Of a stretch of DNA of 45,585 bases, positions 28,247 through 39,042 are shown in pieces. The stretch lies in contig NZ_LACC01000007.1 in NCBI RefSeq assembly GCF_000967965.1, forward strand, positions 70,433 to 116,017, in the 5' to 3' direction. The position numbers and the translations under genes were made by a program. The notes below the pieces were generated by a model. The model did not search any database, was not told the origin of the DNA, and saw only the letters and a program-made list of their open reading frames with translations. Source of the DNA: Pseudomonas fluorescens (GTDB lineage Bacteria > Pseudomonadota > Gammaproteobacteria > Pseudomonadales > Pseudomonadaceae). Within the stretch, counting starts at the first letter, position 1, and each line of letters opens with the position of its first letter.

Positions 28247-28891
28247 ATGAAAGCTTTTACCCAGCACACTGGACTTGTCGTGCCTTTGGATCGTGCCAAC
28301 GTCGACACCGATCAGATCATTCCGAAACAATTCCTGAAGTCGATCAAACGCACGGGCTTTGGCCCGAACCTGTTCGATGAATGGCGCTACCTGGATGTGG
28401 GCCAACCTTACCAGGACAACTCAAAGCGTCCGCTGAACAAGGACTTCGTCCTCAACGCTGAACGTTACCAGGGCGCCAGCGTGTTGCTGGCCCGTGAGAA
28501 CTTCGGTTGCGGCTCCAGCCGTGAACACGCGCCGTGGGCCCTGGAAGAATACGGTTTCCGCAGCATCATCGCGCCGAGCTATGCCGACATCTTCTTCAAC
28601 AACAGCTTCAAGAACGGCTTGCTGCCGATCATCTTGAGTGATGCCGAAGTCGACGAACTGTTCCAGCAGGTCGAGGCCAATCCGGGCTACCAGTTGCAGG
28701 TCGATCTGCAAGCCCAGACCGTGACCCGCCCTGACGGCAAGGTGTTGAGCTTCGAAATCGATGCCTTCCGCAAACACTGCCTGCTCAACGGCCTGGACGA
28801 TATCGGCCTGACCTTGCAGGACGGCGATGCGATTGCGACGTTTGAAGCCAAGCATCGTGCGAGCCAGCCTTGGTTGTTTCGCGACGCTTGA
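28247..28891 (+). CDS. leuD: 3-isopropylmalate dehydratase small subunit
   Basis: A 214-residue partner of LeuC. It contains the swivelling-domain motifs [17 protein letters not shown] (about 14-30) and [18 protein letters not shown]. It is full length with a good ribosome-binding site (AAAGGAG). A REP pair lies immediately downstream, between it and the methyltransferase gene. Confidence 0.98.
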   Translation: MKAFTQHTGLVVPLDRANVDTDQIIPKQFLKSIKRTGFGPNLFDEWRYLDVGQPYQDNSKRPLNKDFVLNAERYQGASVLLARENFGCGSSREHAPWALEEYGFRSIIAPSYADIFFNNSFKNGLLPIILSDAEVDELFQQVEANPGYQLQVDLQAQTVTRPDGKVLSFEIDAFRKHCLLNGLDDIGLTLQDGDAIATFEAKHRASQPWLFRDA

Positions 28892-28910
28892 TTTTGCGTA
28901 AGGCGTAATG

Positions 28911-28994
28911 ACGCCATCGCGAGCAGGCTCGCTCCCACATTGGATTTGCGGCGTAAACAAAACCTGTGGGAGCGAGCTTGCTCGCGATGAGGCC
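28911..28994. repeat. REP pair (REPIN-like) inside the leu cluster
   Basis: CATCGCGAGCAGGCTCGCTC (then CCACA) and its inverse TGTGGGAGCGAGCTTGCTCG (then CGATG) enclose about 28 bases. It is the same class as the element at 14021. It begins 20 bases after the leuD stop and ends 42 bases before the methyltransferase start. Confidence 0.88.
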
Positions 28995-29035
28995 AGAACA
29001 GACACCCCAAGACTCACCCCCAAAAGGAAGTCCCC

Positions 29036-29803
29036 ATGACCAGCACCGCCCGACACAGCCAGGTAGTCCAGAAACAATTCGGTGAACAGGCCTCGGCCTA
29101 CCTGAGCAGCGCCGTACACGCTCAAGGCACTGAATTCGCGCTGCTACAGGCCGAGCTGGCAGGGCGGGGTGATGCCCGGGTCCTGGACCTGGGTTGCGGT
29201 GCCGGTCACGTGAGTTTTCACGTAGCCTCTTTGGTGAAAGAAGTGGTGGCCTACGACCTGTCGCAGCAAATGCTCGACGTGGTGACCGCTGCCGCTGCCG
29301 ATCGTGGCTTGAGCAACGTGACCACGGTCAACGGTGCCGCTGAGCGCCTGCCGTTCGCTGATGGCGAATTCGATTTCGTCTTCAGCCGCTATTCGGCGCA
29401 CCATTGGAGTGATCTGGGCGTGGCCCTGCGTGAGGTGCGTCGAGTCCTTAAGCCGGGCGGTGTGGCGGCGTTCGTCGACGTGTTGTCACCGGGTAGCCCG
29501 CTGTTCGACACTTACCTGCAAAGCGTCGAAGTGCTGCGCGACACCAGCCATGTGCGCGATTATTCCGCCGGCGAGTGGTTGCGCCAGGTCAGCGAGGCGG
29601 GGCTGCACACCCGCAGTACCACTCGTCAGCGCCTGCGCCTGGAGTACAACAGCTGGGTCGAGCGCATGCGCACGCCTGAAGTGATGCGCGCGGCGATCCG
29701 CGAGTTGCAGCAGTCGATGGGCAATGAAGTACGCGAATATTTTGAGATTGAGGCCGATGGTTCGTTCAGCACCGATGTACTGGTGCTGATGGCTGAGCGA
29801 TAG
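29036..29803 (+). CDS. Class I SAM-dependent methyltransferase
   Basis: A 255-residue Rossmann-fold methyltransferase of the Methyltransf_11/UbiE-like type. Motif I is VLDLGCGAGHVS (49-60), followed by an acidic loop (VAYDLSQQML) and the post-motif segment FDFVFSRYSAHHWSDL. The C-terminal part (about 170-250) is helical and not informative. Its position between leuD and leuB is conserved in Pseudomonas as I recall, although no methylation step belongs to leucine synthesis. The substrate is unknown. An esterase-like or trans-aconitate-like methylation of a pathway side product is only a guess from context. Confidence 0.9.
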   Translation: MTSTARHSQVVQKQFGEQASAYLSSAVHAQGTEFALLQAELAGRGDARVLDLGCGAGHVSFHVASLVKEVVAYDLSQQMLDVVTAAAADRGLSNVTTVNGAAERLPFADGEFDFVFSRYSAHHWSDLGVALREVRRVLKPGGVAAFVDVLSPGSPLFDTYLQSVEVLRDTSHVRDYSAGEWLRQVSEAGLHTRSTTRQRLRLEYNSWVERMRTPEVMRAAIRELQQSMGNEVREYFEIEADGSFSTDVLVLMAER

Positions 29804-29854
29804 AATTTTTCCGGGTGCGTCCAAGGGCGCACCGACTGATGACATGAGGAAAGC

Positions 29855-30937
<1,083 letters not shown>

Positions 30938-31003
30938 TCTCTCGGGCCCGCTGCCAAATTCAAGACAAGGTAGCGGCCCACATTTCAAGAAGGTGTAGTT
31001 GCG

Positions 31004-32116
31004 ATGAAACGTGTAGGTCTGATCGGTTGGCGCGGCATGGTCGGTTCCGTGCTCATGCAGCGGATGCTGGAAGAGCAGGATTTCGATCTTATCGAGCCGG
31101 TGTTTTTCACCACTTCCAATGTCGGTGGCCAAGGCCCGTCCGTGGGCAAGGACATTGCTCCGCTCAAGGACGCTTACAGCATTGAAGAGCTGAAAACCCT
31201 CGACGTGATTCTGACCTGCCAGGGTGGCGACTACACCAGCGAAGTCTTCCCCAAGCTGCGTGAAGCCGGCTGGCAGGGTTACTGGATCGACGCCGCTTCC
31301 AGCCTGCGCATGCAGGATGACGCGGTGATCGTTCTGGATCCGGTCAACCGCAAGGTGATCGACCAGCAGCTGGATGCGGGCACCAAGAACTACATCGGCG
31401 GCAACTGCACCGTCAGCCTGATGCTGATGGGCCTAGGTGGCCTGTTCGAGGCTGGCCTGGTGGAGTGGATGAGCGCCATGACCTATCAGGCGGCCTCCGG
31501 TGCCGGCGCGCAGAACATGCGTGAACTGATCAAGCAAATGGGCGCGACCCACGCCGCTGTTGCAGATCAACTGGTCGATCCGGCCAGCGCGATCCTCGAC
31601 ATCGACCGTCGTGTGGCCGAAGCCATGCGCAGCGACGCGTACCCGACCGAAAACTTCGGCGTACCGCTGGCCGGCAGCCTGATCCCGTGGATCGACAAGG
31701 AACTGCCGAACGGTCAGAGCCGTGAAGAGTGGAAGGCCCAGGCCGAGACCAACAAGATCCTCGGTCGCTTCAAGAGCCCGATCCCTGTCGATGGCATCTG
31801 CGTGCGCATCGGCGCCATGCGCTGCCACAGCCAGGCATTGACCATCAAGCTGAACAAAGACGTACCGATCGCTGATATCGAAGGGCTGATCAGTCAGCAC
31901 AACCCTTGGGTCAAGCTGGTGCCGAATAGCCGTGAAACCAGCATTCAGGAGCTGAGCCCGAACAAGGTCACCGGCACCCTGAACATTCCGGTTGGCCGTC
32001 TGCGCAAGCTGAACATGGGTTCGCAATTTATCGGCGCGTTTACCGTCGGCGACCAGTTGCTGTGGGGCGCGGCCGAACCACTACGTCGCATGCTGCGGAT
32101 CCTGCTTGAGCGTTGA
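31004..32116 (+). CDS. asd: Aspartate-semialdehyde dehydrogenase
   Basis: It reduces aspartyl phosphate to aspartate semialdehyde, the branch point to lysine/diaminopimelate, threonine and methionine. The 370-residue Gram-negative-type enzyme has the NADP-binding [18 protein letters not shown] at the start, the catalytic cysteine in [15 protein letters not shown], and [16 protein letters not shown] with the substrate-site histidine. It follows leuB by 66 bases and ends in a strong terminator. Confidence 0.98.
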   Translation: MKRVGLIGWRGMVGSVLMQRMLEEQDFDLIEPVFFTTSNVGGQGPSVGKDIAPLKDAYSIEELKTLDVILTCQGGDYTSEVFPKLREAGWQGYWIDAASSLRMQDDAVIVLDPVNRKVIDQQLDAGTKNYIGGNCTVSLMLMGLGGLFEAGLVEWMSAMTYQAASGAGAQNMRELIKQMGATHAAVADQLVDPASAILDIDRRVAEAMRSDAYPTENFGVPLAGSLIPWIDKELPNGQSREEWKAQAETNKILGRFKSPIPVDGICVRIGAMRCHSQALTIKLNKDVPIADIEGLISQHNPWVKLVPNSRETSIQELSPNKVTGTLNIPVGRLRKLNMGSQFIGAFTVGDQLLWGAAEPLRRMLRILLER

Positions 32117-32135
32117 TCGGTTGATGCAATGAAAG

Positions 32136-32168
32136 AACCCGCGCCTTGAAAGAGGCGCGGGTTTTTTT
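32136..32168 (+). terminator. Terminator after asd
   Basis: AACCCGCGCCT, loop TGAAAG, AGGCGCGGGTTTTTTT: a strong intrinsic terminator 19 bases after the asd stop. Confidence 0.93.
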
Positions 32169-32301
32169 ATCCCTGACAGTCTGAAGTTTATTGGTTGCCC
32201 ATACCGGCCTCTTCGCGGTCACCGCAAGACCCGGCAGAATTGCCTGTATCTCACCCACCCGGTAAAGTGCCGCTCCCCCCGTTTCGCCAGAGGTAAAACC
32301 C

Positions 32302-33312
32302 ATGAGCCAGACCATTGATATTGCCGTGATCGGCGCCACCGGTACTGTCGGCGAAACACTCGTGCAGATTCTCGAAGAACGCGATTTCCCGATCGGCACT
32401 CTTCACCTGTTGGCCAGCAGCGAATCGGCCGGCAGTTCGGTTCCGTTTCGCGGCAAGAACGTGCGGGTGCGGGAAGTCGATGAGTTCGACTTCAGCAAGG
32501 TGCAATTAGCATTCTTTGCCGCCGGCCCGGCGGTCTCGTTGAGTTACGCTTCCCGCGCGACCGATGCCGGTTGCTCGGTGATCGATCTCTCCGGTGCCCT
32601 GCCGGCCGAAAAGGCGCCGCAGGTCGTGCCCGAGGCCAACGCCCAGGTGTTGGCCGGCTTGAAAAAGCCGTTTCAGGTCAGCAGCCCAAGCCCGTCGGCC
32701 ACCACCCTGGCAGTGGTGCTCGCGCCCCTGATGGGTTTGCTTGATTTGCAGCGCATCAGCCTGACCGCCAGCCTTGCGGTATCGGCCCAGGGCCGCGAAG
32801 CCGTGAGCGAGCTCGCCCGGCAGACCGCCGAGCTGCTGAATGTGCGTCCGCTGGAGCCGAAATTCTTTGATCGGCAGATGGCCTTCAACCTGTTGGCCCA
32901 GGTCGGCAAGCCGGATGAGCAAGGTCATACGTTGCTGGAAAAACGCCTGGTGCGTGAGCTGCGTCAGGTCATGGCGCTGCCTTCATTGAAGATTTCTGTC
33001 ACTTGCATTCAAGCCCCGGTGTTTTTTGGCGATAGCTATAGCGTGACCCTGCAGTCCGCGAGTGAGATCGACCTGGCGAAGATCAATGCGGCCCTGGAAG
33101 ACGCACCCGGCATCGAGCTGGTGGAAGCCGGCGATTACCCGACTCCGGTGGGCGATGCGGTAGGTCAGGATGTGGTCTACGTCGGTCGGGTTCGCCTGGG
33201 TATTGACGACCCGTCGGAACTTAATCTGTGGCTGACGTCAGATAACGTACGCAAAGGCGCGGCGCTCAACGCTGTGCAGTTGGCCGAGTTGTTGATAAAA
33301 GACCTGCTGTAA
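32302..33312 (+). CDS. usg: Usg-type aspartate-semialdehyde dehydrogenase paralogue, no catalytic Cys
   Basis: A 336-residue protein of the aspartate-semialdehyde dehydrogenase family. It has an intact nucleotide-binding start (IAVIGATGTVGETLVQILEE) and the dimerisation domain. At the catalytic position real enzymes have N-C-(S/T); here the strand reads SSPSPSATTLAVVLAPL, with no Cys. The other two Cys (GCSVIDLSG, TCIQAPVFFG) are elsewhere. It matches the USG-1 homologues found near truA in enterobacteria and Pseudomonas, whose function is unknown. It lies between asd and fimV and is preceded by the asd terminator, so it has its own transcript. Confidence 0.88.
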   Translation: MSQTIDIAVIGATGTVGETLVQILEERDFPIGTLHLLASSESAGSSVPFRGKNVRVREVDEFDFSKVQLAFFAAGPAVSLSYASRATDAGCSVIDLSGALPAEKAPQVVPEANAQVLAGLKKPFQVSSPSPSATTLAVVLAPLMGLLDLQRISLTASLAVSAQGREAVSELARQTAELLNVRPLEPKFFDRQMAFNLLAQVGKPDEQGHTLLEKRLVRELRQVMALPSLKISVTCIQAPVFFGDSYSVTLQSASEIDLAKINAALEDAPGIELVEAGDYPTPVGDAVGQDVVYVGRVRLGIDDPSELNLWLTSDNVRKGAALNAVQLAELLIKDLL

Positions 33313-33517
33313 AAGATACTTTGCAACAATTTGTCGAATGATTCCCCGCGAGCCTATGCTTGCCGGGGTGCTGAAGGCGAGCCACTCTGCGGGGCTTTGC
33401 CGGGCATCAATGAAATGACCGCGCGCGACGACCCTCGCCGTTGCGCGCAATGCCTTACGGCAGCGGCTATCAATACCTTCTCGCTGGCCGAGGAATGTTC
33501 AAACTAAGGATGAGCTA

Positions 33518-36127
33518 ATGGTTCAAGTTCGCAAACTGGTGTTAGCAATAGCGGCCGCCTCGGCGCTGTCCTCCGGTATGGCGCATGCCCTCGGGCTCGG
33601 GGAGTTGACCCTGAAATCGACGCTCAACCAGCCGTTGGTGGCGGAAATCGAGCTGCTCGATGTCAAGGATCTCACCGCCGCCGAAGTGGTGCCGAGCCTG
33701 GCCTCACCAGACGATTTCGCCAAGGCCGGTGTCGACCGCCAGGCGTTTCTCAACGACTTGACCTTCACCCCGGTGCTCAACGCCAGCGGCAAAAGCATCC
33801 TGCGCGTGACCTCCAGCAAGCCACTCTCCGAACCCATGGTGAAATTCCTGGTTCAGGTCATGTGGCCGAACGGCCGTTTGCTGCGCGACTACAGTGTGCT
33901 GCTCGATCCGTCCAAATTCTCGCCGCAAACCGCTGAAGCGGCTGCGCAACCGACGTCAACGGTTGCCGCGCCCGTCACTGGTGCGACCAAGCCGTCCCAA
34001 TACACCACCACGCCGCGCGATACCCTGTGGGAAATCGCCGCGAAGGCACGTAATGGCGGTTCGATCCAGCAAACCATGCTGGCTATCCAGGCGCTGAACC
34101 CGGACGCCTTCATTGATGGCAACATCAACCGCCTGAAAACCGGCCAGGTGCTGCGCATGCCGGATCAGGCACAGAGCACCGGCCTGCCGCAAACCAAGGC
34201 CATTGCCGAAGTGGCCGCACAGAACAAGGCCTGGCGCCAGGGTCGCCGTTATGTGGCGAAACCCGGGGCAGGGCAGCAACAGCTTGACGCCACCAATCGC
34301 GCTCGCACCGATGTTGCTCCGGCGCAAGCGGCCACCGACAAACTGAGCCTGGTGTCTGCCGAATCCGGCAAGAACCCTGGCAAAGGGGCTGCCGGAGATG
34401 CCAAGGCCCTCAGCAACAAGCTGGCGGTGACCCAGGAAAGCCTCGACACCAGTCGTCGTGATAACGCCGAACTGAAAAGCCGCATGGCCGACCTGCAAAG
34501 TCAGGTGGACAAGCTGCAGCGCCTGATCGAGCTGAAGAACAATCAACTGGCCAAGTTGCAAACCGAGGGTTCTGCGGCTGCACCAGCGGCTGCGACAGCA
34601 CCGGCAATGTCGGCCGAGCTGGCTGCCAACCCGGCCGCAGCGCCTGCACCGGTTGCCGCTGCGCCTGCCTCCGAGGCAACTCCGGCGGTGGCCGAGAAGC
34701 CCGTTGAAGCGACACCAGCGGCATCCGACGATCAGAAATTCAATGAATTGCTGACCAATCCGGTGCTGCTGGGTCTGGTGGGTGGCGGTGCGGTAATTCT
34801 GCTGCTCTTGCTGCTGTTGCTGGCCCGTCGCCGCAAAGCCCAGCAAGAAGCCGAGAAGCATCTGCGCATGGCCCGTGCCCTGGCCGAGGAGCAGCCGTTC
34901 TCGGCCGATCTCGACTTGCCGGAAAGCAGCTTCGATGGCCTGGAAGTTCCGCCGCCGAGCGTGAAGCTGGCGAATGCCCCGGCGCCTGCTCCCGCGCCAG
35001 CGCCGGTGGTTGCTCCGGTGGTGATGACCACGCCGATCGCCGCGCCATTGGTGGCGCCCGCTGCCGAGCGTTCCGACGACGTGCTGGGCCAGGCTCAAGC
35101 GCACATCAATGCCGGTCGCCTGAACCAGGCTGCCGCGTTGCTGGAGGACGGCGTCAAGCAAGAGCCCAAGCGCAGCGACTTGCGCTTGAAACTGATGGAA
35201 GTCTACGGCCAGCAAGGCGACCGCGATGCGTTCGTCGGCCAGGAGCGTCAGTTGGTGGCCAATGGCGACAACTTCGCCCAGGTTGAAAAGCTCAAAAGCC
35301 GCTTCCCGGCCATGGCACTGGTGGCTGCCGGTGGCATCGCCGCAGCCGCTGTTGCTGCCGAGCTGGACGCACAGTACGTCAAGGACCTGTTGCTCGATGA
35401 GCCGCAAGCGCCGGCGCCAGAGCCAGAGCCAATGCCGTTCGAGGATGACCTCGACAGCGCCTTCGACCTGAGCCTGGATGATCTGGACGCGATTACACCT
35501 GTGGCGCCTGCGCCTGTCCCTGCACCGGAACCTGAAGTGGCGGCGCTGGCAGACCTGGAAGAGTTCCCGCTGGACGACGATCTGAGTTTTGAGTCGGTGT
35601 TGCAGCAGCAGAATGAAATCAAGGAAAGCCTCGACGATCTGTCGGACTTCGACCTTGACCTGGATCTCGGTGCGCAACCGTCACCGGCAATGTTGGCTGA
35701 AGACGATTTCCTGCTGGATCTGGATGAGGGCGTGAAGGATTTCCCGGTTGCCGAAACCCCAGCTGTTCCTGAGGTCGCGCTGGATGACCTGGAATTGCCG
35801 GCCGATTTCGATCTGTCGCTGGCCGACGAAATGGGCGCACCGGATGCGTTCGCGGCCGAGCTGGATGATGTCAACGCCGAACTGGAGAGCCTGTCCAACA
35901 GCATCGGCGAGCCGACCTTTACCGAAGCTGATGCCGCGCTGGATAGCGATGATGACTTCGACTTCCTCTCGGGCACTGACGAAGCCGCTACCAAGCTCGA
36001 TCTGGCTCAGGCCTATATCGACATGGGCGACAGCGACGGTGCTCGTGACATCCTCAATGAGGTGGTAAGCGAAGGCAGTGCCGAGCAGAAGAGTGAAGCC
36101 GAGGAAATGCTTTCGCGCCTGGCTTGA
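33518..36127 (+). CDS. fimV: FimV-type peptidoglycan-binding polar hub protein
   Basis: FimV is an inner-membrane protein needed for type IV pilus assembly and polar organisation. The 869-residue product has a signal peptide (1-24, ending MAHA) and the conserved GLGELTLKSTLNQPLVAEIEL-type region (read as GLGELTLKSTLNQPL). A LysM-like domain follows (about 160-223, DTLWEIAAKA...LRMP), then a coiled coil (about 300-350), an Ala/Pro-rich linker, and one membrane span (about 416-437, with RRRK after it). The cytosolic part is long and acidic, and the C-terminal FimV TPR-like domain is ATKLDLAQAYIDMGDSDGAR. The order is typical. A terminator follows. Confidence 0.95.
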   Translation: MVQVRKLVLAIAAASALSSGMAHALGLGELTLKSTLNQPLVAEIELLDVKDLTAAEVVPSLASPDDFAKAGVDRQAFLNDLTFTPVLNASGKSILRVTSSKPLSEPMVKFLVQVMWPNGRLLRDYSVLLDPSKFSPQTAEAAAQPTSTVAAPVTGATKPSQYTTTPRDTLWEIAAKARNGGSIQQTMLAIQALNPDAFIDGNINRLKTGQVLRMPDQAQSTGLPQTKAIAEVAAQNKAWRQGRRYVAKPGAGQQQLDATNRARTDVAPAQAATDKLSLVSAESGKNPGKGAAGDAKALSNKLAVTQESLDTSRRDNAELKSRMADLQSQVDKLQRLIELKNNQLAKLQTEGSAAAPAAATAPAMSAELAANPAAAPAPVAAAPASEATPAVAEKPVEATPAASDDQKFNELLTNPVLLGLVGGGAVILLLLLLLLARRRKAQQEAEKHLRMARALAEEQPFSADLDLPESSFDGLEVPPPSVKLANAPAPAPAPAPVVAPVVMTTPIAAPLVAPAAERSDDVLGQAQAHINAGRLNQAAALLEDGVKQEPKRSDLRLKLMEVYGQQGDRDAFVGQERQLVANGDNFAQVEKLKSRFPAMALVAAGGIAAAAVAAELDAQYVKDLLLDEPQAPAPEPEPMPFEDDLDSAFDLSLDDLDAITPVAPAPVPAPEPEVAALADLEEFPLDDDLSFESVLQQQNEIKESLDDLSDFDLDLDLGAQPSPAMLAEDDFLLDLDEGVKDFPVAETPAVPEVALDDLELPADFDLSLADEMGAPDAFAAELDDVNAELESLSNSIGEPTFTEADAALDSDDDFDFLSGTDEAATKLDLAQAYIDMGDSDGARDILNEVVSEGSAEQKSEAEEMLSRLA

Positions 36128-36143
36128 GTGATCGGTAGATTGT

Positions 36144-36177
36144 AAAAAAGCGGCAGCCTATTGAGGCTGCCGTTTTT
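36144..36177 (+). terminator. Terminator after fimV
   Basis: CGGCAGCCT, ATTG, AGGCTGCCG flanked by an A run and TTTTT; it can act on both strands. Confidence 0.92.
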
Positions 36178-36244
36178 GTTTGGTCGATGAGTTGATGTCG
36201 TCTGCAGTGGCCCCTTCGCAGACTTTGCGAGCGCCACAGAACCC

Positions 36245-36274
36245 TGTGGGAGCGGGCTTGCCCGCGATGAGGCC
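36245..36274. repeat. Single REP unit, GGGAGCGGGCTTGCCCGCGA type
   Basis: TGTGGGAGCGGGCTTGCCCG followed by CGATGAGGCC is a lone, unpaired unit. It lies between the fimV terminator and truA, inside a frame that is open upstream of truA, which argues against the far upstream truA start. Confidence 0.8.
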
Positions 36275-36389
36275 GGAACAGTCAGTGGAGATCCCTCTGG
36301 CATCCCCGCCCGGCGGCCTTATAATACCGGCCTTTGGTACATCATCAGGCTGTCCCTCCTTGGCAAATATAGATAACCCGGCCGCCGAA

Positions 36390-37214
36390 ATGGCAGCCGA
36401 CGGCTTTTTCCGGATCGCGCTGGGCGTCGAATACAAAGGCTCGCGCTACCGCGGCTGGCAGCGCCAGGCGTCCGGGGTGCTTACCGTGCAGGAAACCCTC
36501 GAAAACGCCTTGTCCAAAGTCGCCGACTCACCCGTTTCGCTGATGTGCGCCGGGCGTACCGACGCCGGGGTGCATGCCTGCGGACAGGTGGTGCATTTCG
36601 ACACCCAGGTCGAGCGTTCGATGAAGGCCTGGACCATGGGCGCCAACATCAACTTGCCCCACGACGTCAGTGTCAGTTGGGCCAAGGTCATGCCGGCGCA
36701 TTTTCATGCGCGGTTCAAGGCCATTGCCCGGCGTTATCGCTACGTGATCTACAACGATCAGATTCGCCCGGCGCACCTGAACGAAGAAGTGACCTGGAAC
36801 CACCGTCCGCTGGACGTCGAGCGCATGGCCGAGGCCGCTCAATACCTGCTCGGTACCCATGATTTCAGTGCTTTTCGCGCCGGCCAGTGCCAGGCCAAGT
36901 CGCCGATCAAGGAGCTGCATCACCTGCGCGTCACCCGTCACGGCAAGATGATCGTGCTGGATATTCGCGCCAGCGCCTTCCTGCATCACATGGTGCGCAA
37001 CATTGCTGGTGTGCTGATGACCATTGGTGCCGGAGAGCGTCCGGTGGAGTGGATGAAAGACGTGCTGGAGAGCCGGATTCGACGCACCGGTGGCGTGACC
37101 GCGCATCCCTTCGGTTTGTATCTGGTTCAGGTCGAGTACCGTGACGAGTTCCAATTGCCCGAGCGTTACATCGGTCCACACTTCCTGACCGGCTTCTCGG
37201 AACTTGGCGGCTGA
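36390..37214 (+). CDS. truA: tRNA pseudouridine(38-40) synthase
   Basis: It converts uridines 38-40 of the anticodon stem-loop to pseudouridine. From ATG 36390 the product is 274 residues, the family length. The catalytic Asp58 is in CAGRTDAGVHA, and GVEYKGSRYRGWQRQ and the C-terminal FLHHMVRNIAGVL are present. Neither ATG 36390 nor the TTG at 36360 (giving MANIDNPAAE...) has a strong ribosome-binding site, so 10 more residues are possible. The open frame back to 36180 contains a REP unit and is not coding. A TATAAT hexamer at 36320-36325 may be part of its promoter. Confidence 0.93.
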   Translation: MAADGFFRIALGVEYKGSRYRGWQRQASGVLTVQETLENALSKVADSPVSLMCAGRTDAGVHACGQVVHFDTQVERSMKAWTMGANINLPHDVSVSWAKVMPAHFHARFKAIARRYRYVIYNDQIRPAHLNEEVTWNHRPLDVERMAEAAQYLLGTHDFSAFRAGQCQAKSPIKELHHLRVTRHGKMIVLDIRASAFLHHMVRNIAGVLMTIGAGERPVEWMKDVLESRIRRTGGVTAHPFGLYLVQVEYRDEFQLPERYIGPHFLTGFSELGG

Positions 37215-37277
37215 CGCCCTCGAATGCTTTTGTTACCATCCGGGACTTTCCCGGATTTGTCTTGGAGTTGTGTCGAC

Positions 37278-37904
37278 ATGTCAGCCGTTCGCAGCAAGAT
37301 CTGTGGGATTACCCGCATAGAGGATGCGTTGGCAGCCATCGAGGCCGGGGCGGATGCCATCGGATTCGTGTTCTACGCCAAAAGCCCCCGTGCGGTGACG
37401 TTCCAGCAGGCGCGCTCGATCATCAAGGCGCTGCCGCCATTCGTGACCACCGTGGGACTGTTCGTCAATGCGAGCCGTTGCGAGTTAGGTGAGCTGCTCG
37501 ACGCGGTACCCCTGGACTTGCTGCAATTTCACGGCGATGAAAGCGCGGCCGAGTGCGAAGGCTGGCACCGTCCGTACATCAAGGCGCTGCGGGTCAAGGC
37601 GGGAGATGACATCGCCGCGGCTTGCGATGCTTATGCCAGTGCCAGCGCAATCCTGCTCGATACCTATGTCGAAGGCGTTCCCGGAGGAACCGGGGAGGCA
37701 TTTGACTGGTCATTGATACCGCAAGGCTTGAGCAAGCCGATCATTCTGGCGGGCGGTCTGACGCCGGAAAACGTCGCCGAAGCGATAGCCCGCGTTCGGC
37801 CTTATGCCGTGGATGTCAGCGGCGGGGTAGAGGCGAGCAAGGGCATCAAGGATCACGCCAAGGTTCAGGCATTTATCAAAGCGGTACGCGGTAGCACCTG
37901 TTGA
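37278..37904 (+). CDS. trpF: Phosphoribosylanthranilate isomerase
   Basis: It performs the third step of tryptophan synthesis from chorismate, an Amadori rearrangement. The 208-residue TIM barrel has [14 protein letters not shown] with the catalytic cysteine, [28 protein letters not shown] (read as GGTGEAFDW with the catalytic Asp upstream in LLDTY) and [11 protein letters not shown] chose ATG 37278 (GGAG upstream); 18 further codons are open but not family-like. It is unlinked to other trp genes here, as usual in Pseudomonas, and follows truA by 63 bases. Confidence 0.96.
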   Translation: MSAVRSKICGITRIEDALAAIEAGADAIGFVFYAKSPRAVTFQQARSIIKALPPFVTTVGLFVNASRCELGELLDAVPLDLLQFHGDESAAECEGWHRPYIKALRVKAGDDIAAACDAYASASAILLDTYVEGVPGGTGEAFDWSLIPQGLSKPIILAGGLTPENVAEAIARVRPYAVDVSGGVEASKGIKDHAKVQAFIKAVRGSTC

Positions 37905-38121
37905 TGTGACGGCTGGCAGACTGCCGCCGTCCACTGCACTGTACAAAGCGGATGCACTGCACACAGCAGGCAGATCCGAGGGTTTGTGGTTGCACGCAGG
38001 TCATGTTTCGCGCTGACCGTGGCAGTCCATCAACCCTCTTCGCACACATGAATTTAGCGCTAGGGCATACACGGGGCCGCGAACCAGAGCGTTCGGGCCG
38101 CCGGTACTGGAGAAAGAAAGC

Positions 38122-39042
38122 ATGAGCAACTGGTTAGTAGACAAACTGATCCCTTCGATCATGCGTTCCGAGGTCAAGAAGAGCTCGGTGCCTGAAGGTC
38201 TTTGGCACAAATGCCCGTCTTGCGAGGCTGTGCTGTATCGTCCGGAGCTGGAAAAGACCCTGGACGTTTGCCCCAAGTGCAACCATCACATGCGTATCGG
38301 CGCCCGTGCCCGTATCGACATCTTCCTCGATGTTGAAGGCCGTGCCGAGCTGGGTGCGGACCTGGAGCCGGTTGACCGTCTGAAGTTCCGCGACGGCAAG
38401 AAGTACAAGGACCGCCTGACCGCTGCACAAAAGCAGACCGGCGAAAAAGACGCGCTGGTTTCCATGAGCGGTACTTTGCTGGGCATGCCGGTGGTGGTTT
38501 CGGCGTTTGAGTTTTCCTTCATGGGCGGTTCGATGGGCGCCATCGTCGGTGAGCGTTTCGTTCGCGCCGCCAACTACGCCCTGGAAAAACGTTGCCCGAT
38601 GATCTGCTTCGCCGCTTCCGGCGGTGCGCGGATGCAGGAAGCGCTGATTTCCCTGATGCAAATGGCCAAGACCTCTGCGGTGCTGGCTCGTCTGCGTGAA
38701 GAAGGCATCCCGTTCATCTCCGTGTTGACCGATCCGGTCTACGGCGGCGTTTCCGCCAGTCTGGCGATGCTGGGCGACGTGATTGTCGGCGAGCCGAAGG
38801 CGTTGATCGGTTTTGCCGGTCCGCGCGTGATCGAGCAGACCGTGCGTGAAAAACTGCCGGAAGGTTTCCAGCGCAGCGAGTTCCTGTTGGAGCACGGCGC
38901 CATCGACATGATCATCGATCGTCAGGAACTGCGTCCGCGCCTGGGCAACCTGCTGGCGCAAATGATGGGCCAGCCGACGCCGAAGTTCGTGGCTGCACCT
39001 ATCGAGCCGATCGTGGTTCCACCGGTACCTGCCAGCCTATGA
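38122..39042 (+). CDS. accD: Acetyl-CoA carboxylase carboxyltransferase subunit beta
   Basis: With AccA it transfers the carboxyl group from biotin to acetyl-CoA to make malonyl-CoA, the first step of fatty-acid synthesis. The 306-residue product has the zinc ribbon Cys31, Cys34, Cys50, Cys53 (CPSC...CPKC) and the crotonase-like core with [20 protein letters not shown]. Its start is preceded by GGAGAAAGAAA. The stop overlaps folC by ATGA. A spacer of 217 bases after trpF suggests its own promoter, which I could not place with confidence. Confidence 0.97.
   Translation: MSNWLVDKLIPSIMRSEVKKSSVPEGLWHKCPSCEAVLYRPELEKTLDVCPKCNHHMRIGARARIDIFLDVEGRAELGADLEPVDRLKFRDGKKYKDRLTAAQKQTGEKDALVSMSGTLLGMPVVVSAFEFSFMGGSMGAIVGERFVRAANYALEKRCPMICFAASGGARMQEALISLMQMAKTSAVLARLREEGIPFISVLTDPVYGGVSASLAMLGDVIVGEPKALIGFAGPRVIEQTVREKLPEGFQRSEFLLEHGAIDMIIDRQELRPRLGNLLAQMMGQPTPKFVAAPIEPIVVPPVPASL

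Noticed and set aside
33956..35677. 573-codon minus-strand open frame opposite fimV
   Set aside because: It results from the repetitive Ala/Pro/acidic coding of fimV read in reverse and is low-complexity throughout.
36180..36389. 70-codon N-terminal extension of truA
   Set aside because: It includes a REP unit and a TATAAT element, starts directly after the fimV terminator, and is not family-like.
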